Source: Epiperipatus broadwayi
Lineage: Eukaryota > Onychophora > Udeonychophora > Euonychophora > Peripatidae
Length of the DNA: 64,000 nt
Assembly (NCBI GenBank): GCA_028023455.1
Contig: JAQFVV010006246.1
Location: 6,092,363-6,156,362 of the forward strand
Direction of reading: 5' to 3'
This document shows, one piece after another, positions 11,937-25,114 of the stretch (position 1 is its first letter; each line of letters starts with the position of its first letter). The notes under the pieces were generated by a model. That model did no database searches, had not been told where the DNA came from, and saw only the letters and a list, made by a program, of their open reading frames with translations. The translations under genes were made by a program, and so were the position numbers.

Positions 11937-14529
11937 TGTACCAGTCGAAAAACCCACCAAAAGAACTGCAAGTCAGATACAAACTCAGCTGATTCAAACG
12001 GAATTCAAACCCAACTCACCAGCTCAGATTAGCATAAATCGACGGCACAGTGCTATGCGCCAAGAAACTAGCTCAACGGTTGGTGAGGATCAGAGACCCC
12101 TGAACTGACACTAATATTGGTTAATCAATTAAGAAAATTTTAAATTGAATCATATGAATATGTTTGGGTTGCCAACACAGACAGCGAGTATTAACATTAA
12201 AATAATTATAAAAGAATTATGAACTAAGAAACCAAGTGTGTTTAGAAAATATTTAATAATAATTTGTTTGGTTGAATAAGATAATGATTATATTACTCAC
12301 CTCTAGCCTTTAATATAGTTTAGAATTATAATAAGAATGGCGGTCCTTATTATATGCCAATGGATATTACGCAATATTGGAATTCTATGTTTATGCCCCC
12401 AACCAGAAAATAAAAGGCAGATAAAGATATTCATTAGTAAAGGAAAATTTTACTCTAATTTTATATGAAAGAATGTGATATTTATTTTCACATTCGCAAA
12501 TCTATTCATGAAGAGCAAGATACGTATTTTAGGGCATAACTTTAATCTTTATTGGAAAACGTACTTAATTAAATATATCTGATAATTTGTTCAACTTTAA
12601 TTGAAATCACTTCATCATGAATTACGAGCATCAGAGCGGGCTTTACTGGAACAGAGAGGTAACGGTGCTGACGAATTATGAGCTATAAAATGAAATTGAA
12701 AGACGATAGCTAGTCGATAATTGAAGTCCTATGGCGGCTTGCGTCTGACAAGTCTTATGCCCTTTGACTAATATGAACAGGAGAGGAAGTGCTTTCTTCC
12801 TCGATAATTTAAAATAACAGAAATATGATCACCGACCCGCCTAACGGAGCGGAAGATTGCCCTACATCAGCAACGTTGAAGATGATGACTTACTAGTCAC
12901 TGTTTGAGAACTAAAACCCAATTATAGAATGCTCAATGCGATGACTTGATCAAATGAATTAAAGTCAAACAAGTTTTTAAGTAAAACTATTTTAAAGTAT
13001 TTGTAAATCATATTAATTATGCCCCAATCATCGTGCCCTTCCTGAATCTTAATAGAAAATAATAAAGTTGAATTAGAATATATTTATTTGATTCCTTTAT
13101 CGGCCCTTGGCAAAAAAACATTTTAAGATTATATTTGAATAATAAACAAATAGTGAAACGAGAAAATAGCGGTGGCATAGATTAGAAATGGAGCTAATAA
13201 TTTATTATTAGCCAATTATAAAAATAACACACATTTAATAATTTATTTCAACTCGATAATTGATAGAACGGTAAATCTAGTTCTAATGGGCACGAATTAC
13301 TATTAGAATTGATATCATTATTTGCACAAGGCAAAGGAAACAAAGGATATCATCGAGTCGAAATATTATTGGCATATAATTAAAAATAAATGACAATAAA
13401 TCACACGATAAATATATATATATATATAGTAAATGAACCGCCATAGTAATGAAGGAAAGTTAAATTTAAAGACTAGAGATTGAGAGAAGTACTAATTTAA
13501 AAAGCATAAATAAAAGAGTTTTACAAAGATTATTTCATTATAAAATAAAAGAGCTCTAAAAGGGAGTGTAAAGTAAAGTTCGGAAACTGGCCAGAAAGCT
13601 TAAGGTTCATTATGAAAATATATTACCCGTTTCTTCCGGGGCTGGTTCCCTTAGGTTACATGTCCGAGTTGGTAAAAAAATGTAGGCACCATTTGATTGA
13701 TTACTTGAACAGCATTTTATTTGATTTTGGCAGCATGATTTGTCTGGAAAGAATTTAGCAGCTTCATTGAAGATTCTCAAAGGGCTTCAGGAACCGATAG
13801 CCAGATTCCTGATGTTTAGCCCTTTACCATGATAGGAACAATTTTTGAATTCATAATTTAAAAACGCACAGTTGACTGCACTTCTCTACAACAAAGATGG
13901 CTTTTTTCCAAACTTTTCAGAGCTATATATCTGTCCTCTGATGCCTTCAGGCTAGCGCTTCTTACATTATCAATGTTTTTAGATACATTCCTTCGATAAG
14001 GCTTTCAAACTCATTAACTTGAATTCATTTTCTAATTAGAAAATGAATTCTTAAAATCAGAAAATGATTTTAATTAGGAAATCCTTATCTTTTTTTTCTA
14101 ATTAATAAGACTTTAACTGTTGTTTTTGAAAAGGGAAAATCTGAAAGCTTATCGAAAGAATGTAGCTTTTAATCAATAAAACTTTAACAAATTATTTAAA
14201 AATAAAATCAAACATTCCCAACGCAATGAAACTTAAACAATTATATATATTTAAATATTTACAAATATATACACACAATCCACGCAGTTATAATATATAA
14301 ATTCATGAATAATTCTACCATGAATTTATTAATAGAATTGATCAATTTAAATCTGAAACTAATTATTTGAATACCCATTTATGAAGTAAGTTTTTCTTTA
14401 TGGAAATCAGCATGGATTGAACGTATAAAGCCCCATTGCATTGGAAATTTGAGGTTAGTACTAGGGTTTGAAGTGGGCTTATGGCTAGATGTCATGAAGC
14501 TAGGATCAAACTCAGATCTGACTGCTTCA
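11937..14529 (-). repeat. 3' LTR of the 11937-19519 element
   Basis: A 2593-bp LTR, TG...CA. It differs from the partner LTR by scattered substitutions, many of them CG to TG or CA changes (for example CACGG against CATGG types), plus small indels. It contains a large hairpin at about 13984-14162. Open frames within it are short and shared only with the partner copy, so they are not treated as genes. Confidence 0.9.
13984..14162. repeat. Compound hairpin in the LTR with a 30-bp perfect palindrome
   Basis: 14021-14050 is a perfect palindrome centred on CTAATTAG and bounded by GAATTC. Outside it, CATTCCTTCGATAAGGCTTTC (near 13987) pairs with TGAAAGCTTATCGAAAGAATG (near 14142), giving a nested stem. 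The same structure exists in the other LTR (palindrome 19010-19039). Confidence 0.75.
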
Positions 14530-14543
14530 TTTCTTTTCACTTC
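14530..14543 (-). other. Polypurine tract
   Basis: On the minus strand GAAGTGAAAAGAAA ends exactly where the 3' LTR begins with TGAAGCAG. In LTR retroelements this tract primes plus-strand DNA synthesis. Confidence 0.65.
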
Positions 14544-14829
14544 AAAAAAAAACAATGAAAAAAAAATCTCTTTACTTATGCGTGATACATTTGCATAAGT
14601 GTACTTGACTAATTGGTAGACTCTGGGAGAACAGCATTAGTGTGAATAATATAATCTGTACAAAAATTATACATGTCTCATTGCGATCATTTTTTAAAAT
14701 ATTATCTAGCTTATAATAAGCTTATAATAAATCGGTCTGATAATCAAGTCTCATTTTCCCTATGGTCGTGTCAGTTGGTCATCTGTATATATATCTGTCA
14801 TTTAATGTTTGTCTTATTGTTTCCCTGTA

Positions 14830-15420
14830 TCAGGTGGCACATATGGTTTTAACTTTTGATAATTGTCGTAGTCTTGGTCTTTTCTTGTCAGTGTCAAGTT
14901 CCCGTAATCTATTGCTGTCATTAATTCCATGGTCTTTTCTGCGACTGAATGCACAAAAAAATTCTTTAATATTATCTCGATGAGCGTTGGAGTTCTCTCC
15001 TGGGTCTCCTTTGAAAATTTGAGTCTGTATTGAGGATCCAGGGAATGGCATCTGTAAAGTCCTCATACTAAGTTGAGGATTCATCATTTGTCCCATTTCT
15101 AATTTTGGTTTTATTTGACTAGTGGTCTGAACATCTTTTTCCCTTTCTGTATTTATATCAGCTTCTTCGACCATTTCTTGATTTGACTCATCTCCACTGT
15201 CATCTTTGCTGTCGTCATCTTTTGGTGTGGTCTGATCATCATCATGTATTTTTGGAGCTTCAGAAGGATTTATTTCTTGCTGATGCTTTACATTCTCTGG
15301 GTTTGAGTTGGTTTGGATGCCTCATGCTTCCTCAAGCCTTAAAATCCTTTCCATCATCATCATCATTAGCTCCTTGTCCTCTCTCATTTCTCTGAGGATC
15401 GTATGTAAAGTGTCTTCCCA
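14830..15420 (-). pseudogene. Broken gag of the LTR retrotransposon
   Basis: On the minus strand an acidic, Lys/Glu-rich segment (WEDTLHTILREMREDKELM, then MMMMERILRLEEA) starts near 15420 and is followed by a TGA. The same frame continues with a Gln/Asp/Ser-rich linker (DDDQTTPKDDDSKDDSGDES) into the 114-residue stretch 14830-15174, with MPFPGSSIQTQIFKGDPGE and AHRDNIKEFFCAFSRRKDHG. A coiled-coil-like N-part and an F-K-G-D-P-G-E motif ahead of a helical, aromatic segment resemble the start of a retrotransposon capsid region. The rest of the capsid, zinc knuckle and pol are missing. Function, if any, would be particle assembly. The single in-frame stop and truncation mean no complete Gag is made. 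Family assignment is by pattern only. Confidence 0.6.
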
Positions 15421-16887
15421 TTTTTGAAAATAAGTAAATAATATAATAAACAATGTGAATCAAACTTATGACACTCTCTGTATACTTAAATAATAATTTT
15501 TTTCTTCAGTACATTTAATTAGATCTCTGACTACTGGTCCCATTGTCCCTATCTTCATTAGCTGCTGCACATTATTTCCCCAATCTATGTAATCTGCCTT
15601 TTTTAGTTTAGTTTGCCTACATTTTCTTGGTTAGCTCTTTTTATTAATTCTTTGAATGAGACATGTATTTTATTTAGAAAAAACTATGAAAGATAAGAAA
15701 CAAACATTACTCACTTTCCCTCTGTTCAACTGTTCTCCCATGTCTGAAAAAAGAACTATACAAATAATTAGTGATATACAAATATTTATACATATATATT
15801 AGCAGGTAGTACAATATTGGACACATTTGGTTTTTATTATTTAGACAACTAACCCACTACTGTGCTGACAATCAAATTTGCTGACAAATTTATTTATATG
15901 GGCGCCAGGGGGTAAAATGAGATCAATAGGGCATGTGAAATAACCCATTGACCCCCAAACTACATATGACTGACTTAATTTTTGATAGAACAAGTTTATT
16001 GATGATGAGTATTTATTATTTAACAACAACTGATGCGTTCCTGACCTGAGTTTAAATATAGGAGTTCAAATATTATTTTCACTAAGCATGAGGCTTTCAC
16101 ATACAAAGAAAAAAATGTCGAAATTAATATTACACAAGAACTTTTATTTGTTGATATCATTTTTAATCTTGCTAGCATAAAAGCATGTAAACCATTTAAG
16201 CATTTTGCCAACTGCATCTGGCTGCTTGGTGTACACAAAAGGTCTTCACCTGCTTTGAGGTTACTCTAGAAATTATTGTCATTAAAGCATAATGTCACAC
16301 TGCATCAGACCTCTTGACAGATAATTCCCAGTTGGAGGGTCTTTGCCTGCTTTGAGGATACTAAGAATACAGAGTGAACATTAAATATATGTGCTAGCAA
16401 GCAATACTTTGAAATTTAAAACTTTTAACATGATATATTGGATATTTGTAATTATAAGACTGAGATACATATAATTAATTTTGACAGACAAAATATTTCA
16501 TTTATTTTATCCCTTGCTTTGATCTGCTCTTACTACTTTTCTAACGATAATTTTCCTACTGTCACGAACGCGTATAACACAAACGTATAATATATATATA
16601 TATATTTAAATAATTATTCTAACTAACGAATCTTTTGCTAAAGAACATTTAAAAAATAATCTTTAAAACATTTACTTATAAGAAAGAAGATTACAAAATG
16701 ACATTTTAATTTTTTAAATCATTTCAGTTATGCATTGTAAATCGCATAACTTTTCTTCAAATATATATATAACATTCTACAAAAATATCACTTTCTACTG
16801 AAACATTTAATTTATTGAGATCTCAATTGACTGAGTAACTAAGATCATAATTACTATCTCCAGGGTATGTGGGGTTTATTAATCGAG
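15421..16887. other. Untranslated interior of the LTR element
   Basis: This lies between the primer site and the gag remnant. No long frame is open on either strand and no second element is recognised. It is the position of a retrotransposon 5' leader. Confidence 0.5.
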
Positions 16888-16905
16888 GCCCCACATTGGG
16901 CGCCA
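16888..16905 (-). other. Primer-binding site, tRNA-Lys type
   Basis: Minus strand reads TGGCGCCCAATGTGGGGC, 12 nt inside the 5' LTR. The lysine tRNA (Lys1,2 type) primer site known from several retroelement groups is TGGCGCCCAACGTGGGGC, so 17 of 18 positions match. This fixes the element's orientation. Confidence 0.85.
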
Positions 16906-16917
16906 AAAACATAACCA

Positions 16918-19519
16918 TGTACCAGTCGAAAAACCCACCAAAAGAACTAAGTCGGATCCAAACTCAGCTGGTTCAAACTGAATTCAAACCCAACTCACCA
17001 GCTCAGATGAGCATAAATCAACGGCACAGTGCTATGCACCAAGAAACTAGCTCAACGGTTGGTGAGGATCAGAGACCCCTGAACTGACACTAATATTGGT
17101 TAATCAATTAACTAAGATAATTTTAAATCGAATCATATGTATATGTTCGGGTTGCCAACACACAGCGAGTATTAACATTAAAATAATTATAAAAGAATTA
17201 TGAACTAAGAAACCACGGGTGTTTAGAAAATATTTAATAATAATAATTTGTTTGGTTGAATAAGATAATGATTATATTACTCACCTCTAGCCTTTAATAT
17301 AATTTAGAATTATAATAAGAGTGGCGGTCCTTATTATATGCCAATGGATATTACACAATATTGGAATTCTATGTCTATGCCCCCAACCAAAAAATAAAAG
17401 GCAGATAAGGGTATTCATTAGTAAAGGAAAATTTTACTCTAATTTTATACGAAAGAATGTGATATTTATTTTCACATTCGCAAATCCATTCATGAAGAGC
17501 AAGATATGTATTTTAGGGCATAACTTTAATCTTTATTGAAAAACGTATTTAATTAAATATATCTGATAATTTGTTCGACTTTAATTGAAATCACTTCACG
17601 AATTACGAGCATCAGAGCGGGCTTTACTGGAACAGAGAGGTAACGGTGCTGACGAATTATGAGCTATAAAATGAAACTGAAAGACGATAGCTAGTCGATA
17701 ATCGAAGTCCTATGGTGGCTTGTGTCTGACAAGTCTTATGCCCTTTGACTAATATGAACAGGAGAGGAAGTGCTTTCTTCCTTGATAATTTAAAATAACA
17801 GAAATATGATCACCGACCAGCCTAATGGAGCGGAAGATTGCCCTACGTCAGCAACATTGAAGATGATGACTTACTAGTCACCGTTTGAGAACTAAAACCC
17901 AATTATAGAATGCTCAACATGATGACTTGATCAAATGAATTAAAGTCAAACGAGTTTTTAAGTAAAACTATTTTAAAGTATTTGTAAATCATATTAATTA
18001 TGCCCCAATCATCGTGCCCTTCCTGAAACTTAATAGAAAATAATGAAGTTGAATTAGAATATATTTATTTGATTCCTTTATCAGCCCTTTGCAAAAAAAC
18101 ATTTTAAGATTGTATTTGAATAATAAACAAATATTAGTGAAACGAGAAAATAGCGGTGGATAGATTAGAAACGGAGCTAATAATTTATTATTAGCCAATC
18201 ATAAAAATAACACACATTTAATAATTTCTTTCGACTCGATAATTGATAGAACGGTAAATCTAGTTCTAATGGGCGAGAATTACTATTAGAATTGATATCT
18301 TATTATTTGCACAAGGCAAAGGAAACAAAGGAGATCGAGTCGAAAGATTATTGGCATATAATTAAAAATAAATGACATTAATAAATCACACGATAAATAT
18401 ATATATATATATAGTAAATGAACAGCCATAGTAATGAAGGAAAGTTAAATTTAAAGACTAGAGATTGAGAGAAGTACTAATTTAAAAAGCATAAATAAAA
18501 GAGTTTTACAAAGATTATTTCATTATAAAATAAAAGAGCTCTAAAAGGGAGTGTAAAGTAAAGTTCGGAAACTGGCCAGAAAGCTTAAGGTTCATTATGG
18601 AAATATATTACCCGTTTCTTCCGGGGCTGGTTCCCTTAGGTTACACGTCCGAGTTGGTAAAAAAACATAGGCACCATTTGATTGATTACTTGAACAGCAT
18701 TTTATTTGATTTTGGCAGCATGATTTGTCTGGAAAGAATTTAGCAGCTTCATTGAAGATTCTCAAAGGGCTTCAGGAACCGATAGCCAGATTCCTGACGT
18801 TTAGCCCTTTACCATGATAGGAACACTTTTTGAATCCATAATTTAAAAATGCACAGAGTTGACTGCACTTCTCTACAACAAAGATGGCTTTTTTTTCCAA
18901 ACTTTTCAGAGCTATATATCTGTCCTCTGATGCCTTCAGGCTAGCGCTTCTTACATTATCAATGTTTTTAGATACATTCCTTCGATAAGGCTTTCAAACT
19001 CATTAACTTGAATTCATTTTCTAATTAGAAAATGAATTCTTAAAATCAGAAAATGATTTTAATTAGGAAATCCTTATCTTTTTTTCTAATTAATAAGACT
19101 TTAACTGTTGTTTTTGAAAAGGGAAAATCTGAAAGCTTATCGAAAGAATGTAGCTTTTAATCAATAAAACTTTAACAAATTATTTAAAAATAAAATCAAA
19201 CATTCCCGATGCAATGAAACTTTTAAACAATTATATATATTTAAATATTTACAAATATATACGCACAATCCACGCAGTTATAATATATAAATTCACGAAT
19301 AATTATATCATGAATTTATTAATAGAATTGATCAATTTAAATCTGAAACTAATTATTTGAATACCCATTTATTAAGTAAGTTTTTCCTTATGGAAATCAG
19401 CGTGGATTGAACGTATAAAGCCCCATTGCATCGGAAATTTAAGGTTAGTACTAGGGTTTGAAGTGGGCTCATGGCTAGACGTCATGAAGCTAGGATCGAA
19501 CTCAGATCCGACTGCTTCA
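16918..19519 (-). repeat. 5' LTR of the 11937-19519 element
   Basis: A 2602-bp partner of the 3' LTR, with the same TG...CA ends and the same internal palindrome (19010-19039). On the minus strand it starts TGAAGCAGTC and ends CTGGTACA, with the primer site 12 nt further on. Confidence 0.9.
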
Positions 19520-21649
19520 ATATATATATATAATACTTTTTTATTAAGTAAAAAAATTGCCATGTAGGATTAATTTTGTAAAAATACAACTAAGACTTCC
19601 AATAGTTAGAACTTTATTATGTTAAAAACAGTACTTTACAGCGATGAGACATAATGTATAACATATTTATCATTGTATATTAAAAAAAATGTTTGTGGTT
19701 AATTTAAAAATAGATATTACATATTGATTTCCTAAAATCATTTAAAAAGAAAGTTTTTTTGCATTAAAAAAAAGTAGTACGATTCCATATCTCAAAATTA
19801 CGATAAAAAGCTTTATTCCTACACATTATGTATTGTATTCATCCATATATATATATATGCTTAAGAACTAAAATTGCTATTTTTTCTAATAATAAATATA
19901 TATTTCTTTGAAAGAGTACATTTTAAAAACTCATTTACAAATACATTATTCTATGTTTTTTTAATTAATAGTACTCAAATAAGAAACAATAGAATACAAA
20001 ATTAATTGCCCCCCTCCTCCCAAGAGTATAGATATTAAGAAATTTTTTAATTTTTATTTTTGTCAGCTGGGCTTCTATTCAGGAACCATGTCATTTTGAT
20101 ACTATCAATAATATATAGAACAATGTGTTCGTGTATGAGAATGAGCAAAAAAAATGTTACAGTAATATTACTATTAGAGAAGACTAATTTTAATTCATAA
20201 ACATTGCAAAAATAGTTTTAGATATCTAATTATATAATCCAATCTAAAAAAAATAAATTCAAACGTATGAAAAGATAAAAAAATCTTGGTCAGATGAATA
20301 AATTGATATAAAATAAATTCTATATATATTCACAATTCTATAATGAAGAAATATAAATTGGATATTGCAGCAATATTTAGTAGAATTCTGACAAGTAGAA
20401 AAAAAAAGAAATAAGTTATTACTATTTATGCTTCATTAATAACAAAATTGCCATAAGAAAAATGCTTTATAATATCTCTAAAATTAAGACTATATATGAA
20501 ACCCTTTAACATAATAGATAAATGTGAATTAATCATATATTATTTCATTCTATAAGTGGTTCTTTTCAATATTTCATCATTTGTTTTATTTATCATAACA
20601 GAGAAACATCTTCAAATTAGGGGGGGAATTTCATGCTTAAACTTTTGTTATATTTTAACAAAAAATTAATTAGCTAAATCCTACAAAAAATTAAATAATA
20701 AAAACTTTAAAATAGGCAGAATTTTTTAATGGTATGACTGATGTTTATATCAGGAATTTTGTTTTTACAAAATAATCTTCAAGTTGGCTGTTTGGGCATT
20801 GTCTTTTGGAGTTCTGTCTTTCTTTACATAAAATGAATATAAATCCTGAGAATATTTTTATTTTTAAAATGGGCATTGTCATATTTAAGTTAGAATTCTA
20901 ATGTAAGACTGAATTAGTTATAAGGCCTTTATTTTCAAAAACTGTCTAAAAGTTTAATTACATTATTATGCAGTCTAAATTTTAATTCTGTAATACATAA
21001 ATAAATTTGCCATAAAATCAATATATCATGAAAAATAATACAGTTTAAAAATGATTAATTATTTTTATATTTATTCATAAATTGCAAATTTGGGTACAAA
21101 AGTTTTAAACATTTCAGCAATGGATTTACTATATTCCTCCCAAAATTATTATTAAAATGGCAAACAAAAAATATCATTTATCATAGCTCACACAGTCGGT
21201 AATCAAAAAATGAAATAAACAAACAATACCATTACTAAGTCTTCCTGGTTAGTGATTTTCTGGATTAGGTATAATTCAACACCCTCCAACAGCAATAAAG
21301 TTCCTAGGTTTTTAAAATACCTACATTTTATTGGAATTTTAAATATTAAATGAAAATATTTTAATATATATTCCATAGATTATAGTTGATATATTTATCT
21401 GAGAAATGGAAACAAAATGATATATATATATTGGAAAGTCGTAAGGCAACCATTCAAAATTATAGCTAACAGTATAATTATTACTCATTGAAATTCATCT
21501 AAAATAAACTTAACTATTAGCTTTAATTCAGATTTTATAATTCAAAACTTTTCATATTTAAAAATAATAATAATAATAATAATCACTCAAAAACAATATG
21601 GTCATTTCTAATCTCCAAAAAAAAAAAAAAAGACACAAAAAACTTATAG
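19520..21649. other. AT-rich non-coding stretch
   Basis: No gene or element recognised. It has (TA)n runs (19520, 19847, 21421), an (AAT)n-type run near 21565, and poly(A/T) tracts. The right end may include 3' UTR of the minus-strand LINE beginning near 21650. Confidence 0.4.
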
Positions 21650-23330
21650 AAATGAATTTAGCTATGACTGTACATGCTGCTCCATTTTTCTGTTGTCTTT
21701 AACTTCAGCAGAAAACTTTTCTTAATGAAATACTTCAATACCATGTCTAATTATAGCTGTTTAATGTATTTTTTGTCAGTCATATCTTTACAATGAAAAC
21801 AATTGCCATCATGCTCAAGTTCACTATAAAATATTATTTTAGGAAGTCATTCATTTTAATGTCCAGTCCAATGAAAGGGTGATTTTATAGTAGTACATTT
21901 TATAGTATTACTTCTAGCAAATTGAATAATATATTGATTGGTTTTATGATGTTGCCATTGTATTCGTAAAATTTTGTAGATTATTCTTAAATGAAACATC
22001 TAAAGTATTTCCATACAAATTCTGTGAGAAAATATTCTCTCAATTTGTTAATCTCAACATTTAATTTCACCTTTCTGTTTATAAAACTACCAAGACATTT
22101 ATTTAAACTGTAGTACATTCTGAAGCTGATAACTATCCAAGCTAAAAATTGCTGAAGAATTTTCTTCGGTCGCTGGTTTATAAAAAAATTGAGGTTATTT
22201 TAATATTAACTAATAGACCAAAATCTTTATATGTTGCATTCAAAATATTAAGTACATTTTGTAATTATCTTGATCTGGCAAAAATAGTACACTCAGCCGC
22301 AAATTGGAAACAATGTTGGAACAATTACACACCCTTGTTTAATGCTAATTTTCATTTCAAATGCCTCAGATTTTCAATCTAATAATAATACTTCATCTCA
22401 TTCTATTATGTAGAAACAATATATAAATAAATTTTGGTGGACAACCAACTAATTTTAAACAATGCATAAACCTGTCCTATTAATTTAATTAAATGTCTTG
22501 ACTAAATCAAAATTTAAGCACATTGTTCTGACATTTTCCCTGCATTTACCTGGCAACAAAAGCTATGTCTTTGGTGCTTCTAGATTTTCTAAAACCATAA
22601 TGAATCTGGTATAACTGAAAGCTTCACTCAACAAAATTCTTGAAAAGTATCTATACTGTAGGGATAATAGATATTACTGGCATCTTGTCTATTCCCTCTG
22701 TTTTTAAAAATTAGGGCAATAAAACTATCTTTAAAATCAGGTGACACTATTTCATGGGTCCACATATTCCTAAAAAAATTATATTTTTGAAGTTATAAGT
22801 CATCACTATGTTTCTTTATAGTGGTTTTTCTATATAAATGATGTATATGTGATGATCAATCCATGTGTTGTGCAAAATTCAATAACAAAACATTTGAATT
22901 TATTGCACCAATTCCATTATTTTCAATAACCTTTGGCCAAAGTCTACTATTTATACCATCACACACATAAAAGTCTCCAAGAAGAAAAAGATGATCTTTT
23001 AAATAGTACCACTGTAATAATGCTATCCAATAAAGAATAAATGCTTTCTTTCTCTGAACTTAAAATTGGGGCATAAGCACTAATAAAACGAGCATTAGTA
23101 TCATTCTGCAAGGTGAGTTTTAACATTCTTGGTATTTAATTGATATAATGAGAAATTCAAGCAATAGAAGATACTAAATTAGACTTTCCAGCTCCTGGTG
23201 TTGAGAAGTTTGTATTAAATCGCATATTCCATGTAATCCAATCATATTTAGAAAAAAAAAGTAGATCATAATATCTTTAGTACTATTACCTCCTCCTGCG
23301 TTACCAGTACTACTGATATTATTATTTGTA
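21650..23330 (-). mobile_element. Decayed APE-type LINE, endonuclease and reverse transcriptase
   Basis: Read on the minus strand, shifting frames give an endonuclease block near 22990-22900 (LLGDFYVCDG, WPKVIENNGIGAINSNVLLL). Reverse transcriptase blocks follow: DFKDSFIALIFKNRGNRQDA near 22740, IPDSLWF then KHQRHSFCCQVNAGKMSEQC near 22610-22510, and IKQGCVIVPTLF near 22345. After these comes a C-terminal part (QFKYLGS-like segment near 22100, then RIQWQHHKTNQYIIQFARS near 21960-21905, and PKIIFYSELEHDGNC near 21830). The domain order matches a family of invertebrate LINEs whose proteins carry NGVKQGCVLAPTLF and a YSELE-type tail. Stops are frequent, so this is a fossil. The plus-strand open frame at 22149-22382 is only its shadow. 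Confidence 0.8.
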
Positions 23331-24928
23331 CTGCTGTAATGAGTAATCCTCCTAATGTGACAGCCTAGTCCAACTATGTGAGACTACTTTTAGACCACCT
23401 TTTCTAAACTTCTATCTCCGTAATATACAGGGGAAATTAAATAGGATTGCTTAAACATAAATCTTTGTCAGCCAAAATTCCTGCTTCAATAAAATCCTTT
23501 CCCAAACTGACACATTAATGATTACAATGCCTTGAGTAAAGATCCCAACTAAGGACTGCCAGTCTCCTAAGCCTATTCCTGTCATTGCTTACTTAATTTT
23601 TAAAGGTTTGAGTTTTAAAAGAAAATGGAATTGGATCAAAAATACTGAGCATGTAATTAAAAAAGGTAAATGTTGCACTAACACACATTCCCATTGTCAT
23701 AGTTATTATAAAGATATGTCTAATGGAATGAGAGGCTCATGATGAATGGGCCCTACAAAGTCATTTAAGTGACTGAAGAAGGAAAAGAGGGAGATAAAAA
23801 ACTATTGGAAATAGTACCTAGATTTTGATGAATCATCATCCTATTCTTCAAGACAGCAGGAGCTTTGGATCAGGCACTGTTTATTTATTATTTATAGTTA
23901 GTCTTCATATCTAAAAGTCATTCCACTATCTGATATCCGTGTGTGTATATATAAGATTACAAGAGCTAATAAATGTTTACTAAGGCTGTAACCTCAAGAA
24001 TATGCGTGTAAAAATGCGATATTAGGGACCTCTACACGTGATCAATGTGTGTTTAAATAAATTTATAAGAGCTAATAAAATACAGCAAAATAATTTTAAT
24101 TTCCAATATTAATTATTTTATTATTTATGTGATCTTACATTGCTTTGTAATGAGATTTGGATGCCAGCTTGAATCATTAATGATATATATATTTTTATAT
24201 TTGTGAACATTATTATATAATAGTAGTTATTTAAAAGCTTTAGTTTATAGATGGATATATTTTTAATATTCAAATAGTTATGTTATATTTAAAAAAAAAA
24301 AAAAATTTAAGAAATCTGAAAATTGTTTTATAGGAAGTATGAGTTCAATACTGACCACCCTTATTGATTATTATTAATAAATCTAAGTCTACATATATTT
24401 ATTAAAATTACCTAGTAAGTGTACTGGTAAAGTAAATACACATGTAGTTAGTTAAATGGATTATTTTTCTAGGGATTATTGATATAAGGACTTGTATTCA
24501 AAATGTGCATTAAAAATCTTGGATATTTGTTTATGGCAATCAATATTTGATCATATGTTTATATTAAAGGTTGTGGTTCATCTAGTTAATAGTTATAGGT
24601 TTTAATAATGTTTAAATCTTGGATCTTTCTGTGATGTTTGAATGCTACAATTATGTTACTGTATACTTACTGTCTTTCTATACATGCTTGTGAAACTTGA
24701 CTTAAAACGTAACTTAGAAATAATATCAATCTATGTATTCCTTTTTAGAAGTAATAGTTTGATAAGGATTAATTCATGAAGAACACAATTCAAATCAGTA
24801 ATGACAACAACATAAGGAAAAGAGAGTTAATCATAGTTTATGTTAAAAAAGAAATGATGTATAAAGGACTGCAACCTATATAAATTATTTTGCTACTTAT
24901 TCAAAAAAGATTTTTTTTTTTTGTTATT
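23331..24928. other. Non-coding stretch, no confident feature
   Basis: The first few hundred bases may still be LINE 5' sequence. A phrase, AAGAGCTAATAAA, occurs twice (near 23965 and 24067), hinting at a small repeat. No exon or RNA gene recognised. Confidence 0.35.
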
Positions 24929-25114
24929 AAATATTGTGAAGATTCAGTTTATTGTTTTAAAGACTGTCAAGTCCTAATCAATGTTCCCTCTAAGAATAGA
25001 CTGTCTGTGAGCTAAAAATACAGGAGCTGAGCACACTGAACAGACCACAGCAAAAAAAAAAAAATCCATTAAAATTTAACATTTATTTGCACATTTATAA
25101 ATAAAATAGTTTAT
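24929..25114. repeat. Left copy of a 185-bp duplication flanking an LTR element
   Basis: Nearly the same as 31844-32028, with only a handful of substitutions. It carries a short flanking repeat (AAATATTGTGAAGATTCAG to GTCCTAAT) followed by the hAT end (CAATGTTCCCTCTAAG, GAGCACACTGAACAG). Its left side continues for several more bases in a related copy near 35420. Confidence 0.85.

Larger units (their letters stand above)
11937..19519 (-). mobile_element. LTR retrotransposon with 2.6-kb LTRs, pol-less
   Basis: Two long direct repeats (11937-14529 and 16918-19519) begin TGTACCAGTCG and end GACTGCTTCA on the plus strand, so each has TG...CA ends. They are nearly identical. On the minus strand the 5' LTR is the right-hand one. 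A primer-binding site matching tRNA-Lys lies just inside it, and a purine tract (GAAGTGAAAAGAAA, complement of 14530-14543) directly precedes the 3' LTR. The flanks are ATATAT on both sides, compatible with a 5-6 bp target duplication in a TA tract. The internal region is only 2388 bp and contains a broken gag; protease, reverse transcriptase and integrase are absent. LTR similarity implies recent insertion. Without pol it must have moved in trans or suffered an internal deletion. The LTRs exceed the coding interior in length. Confidence 0.9.

Noticed and set aside
22149-22382. Plus-strand 77-codon frame
   Set aside because: Antisense of the minus-strand LINE reverse transcriptase (IKQGCVIVPTLF block).
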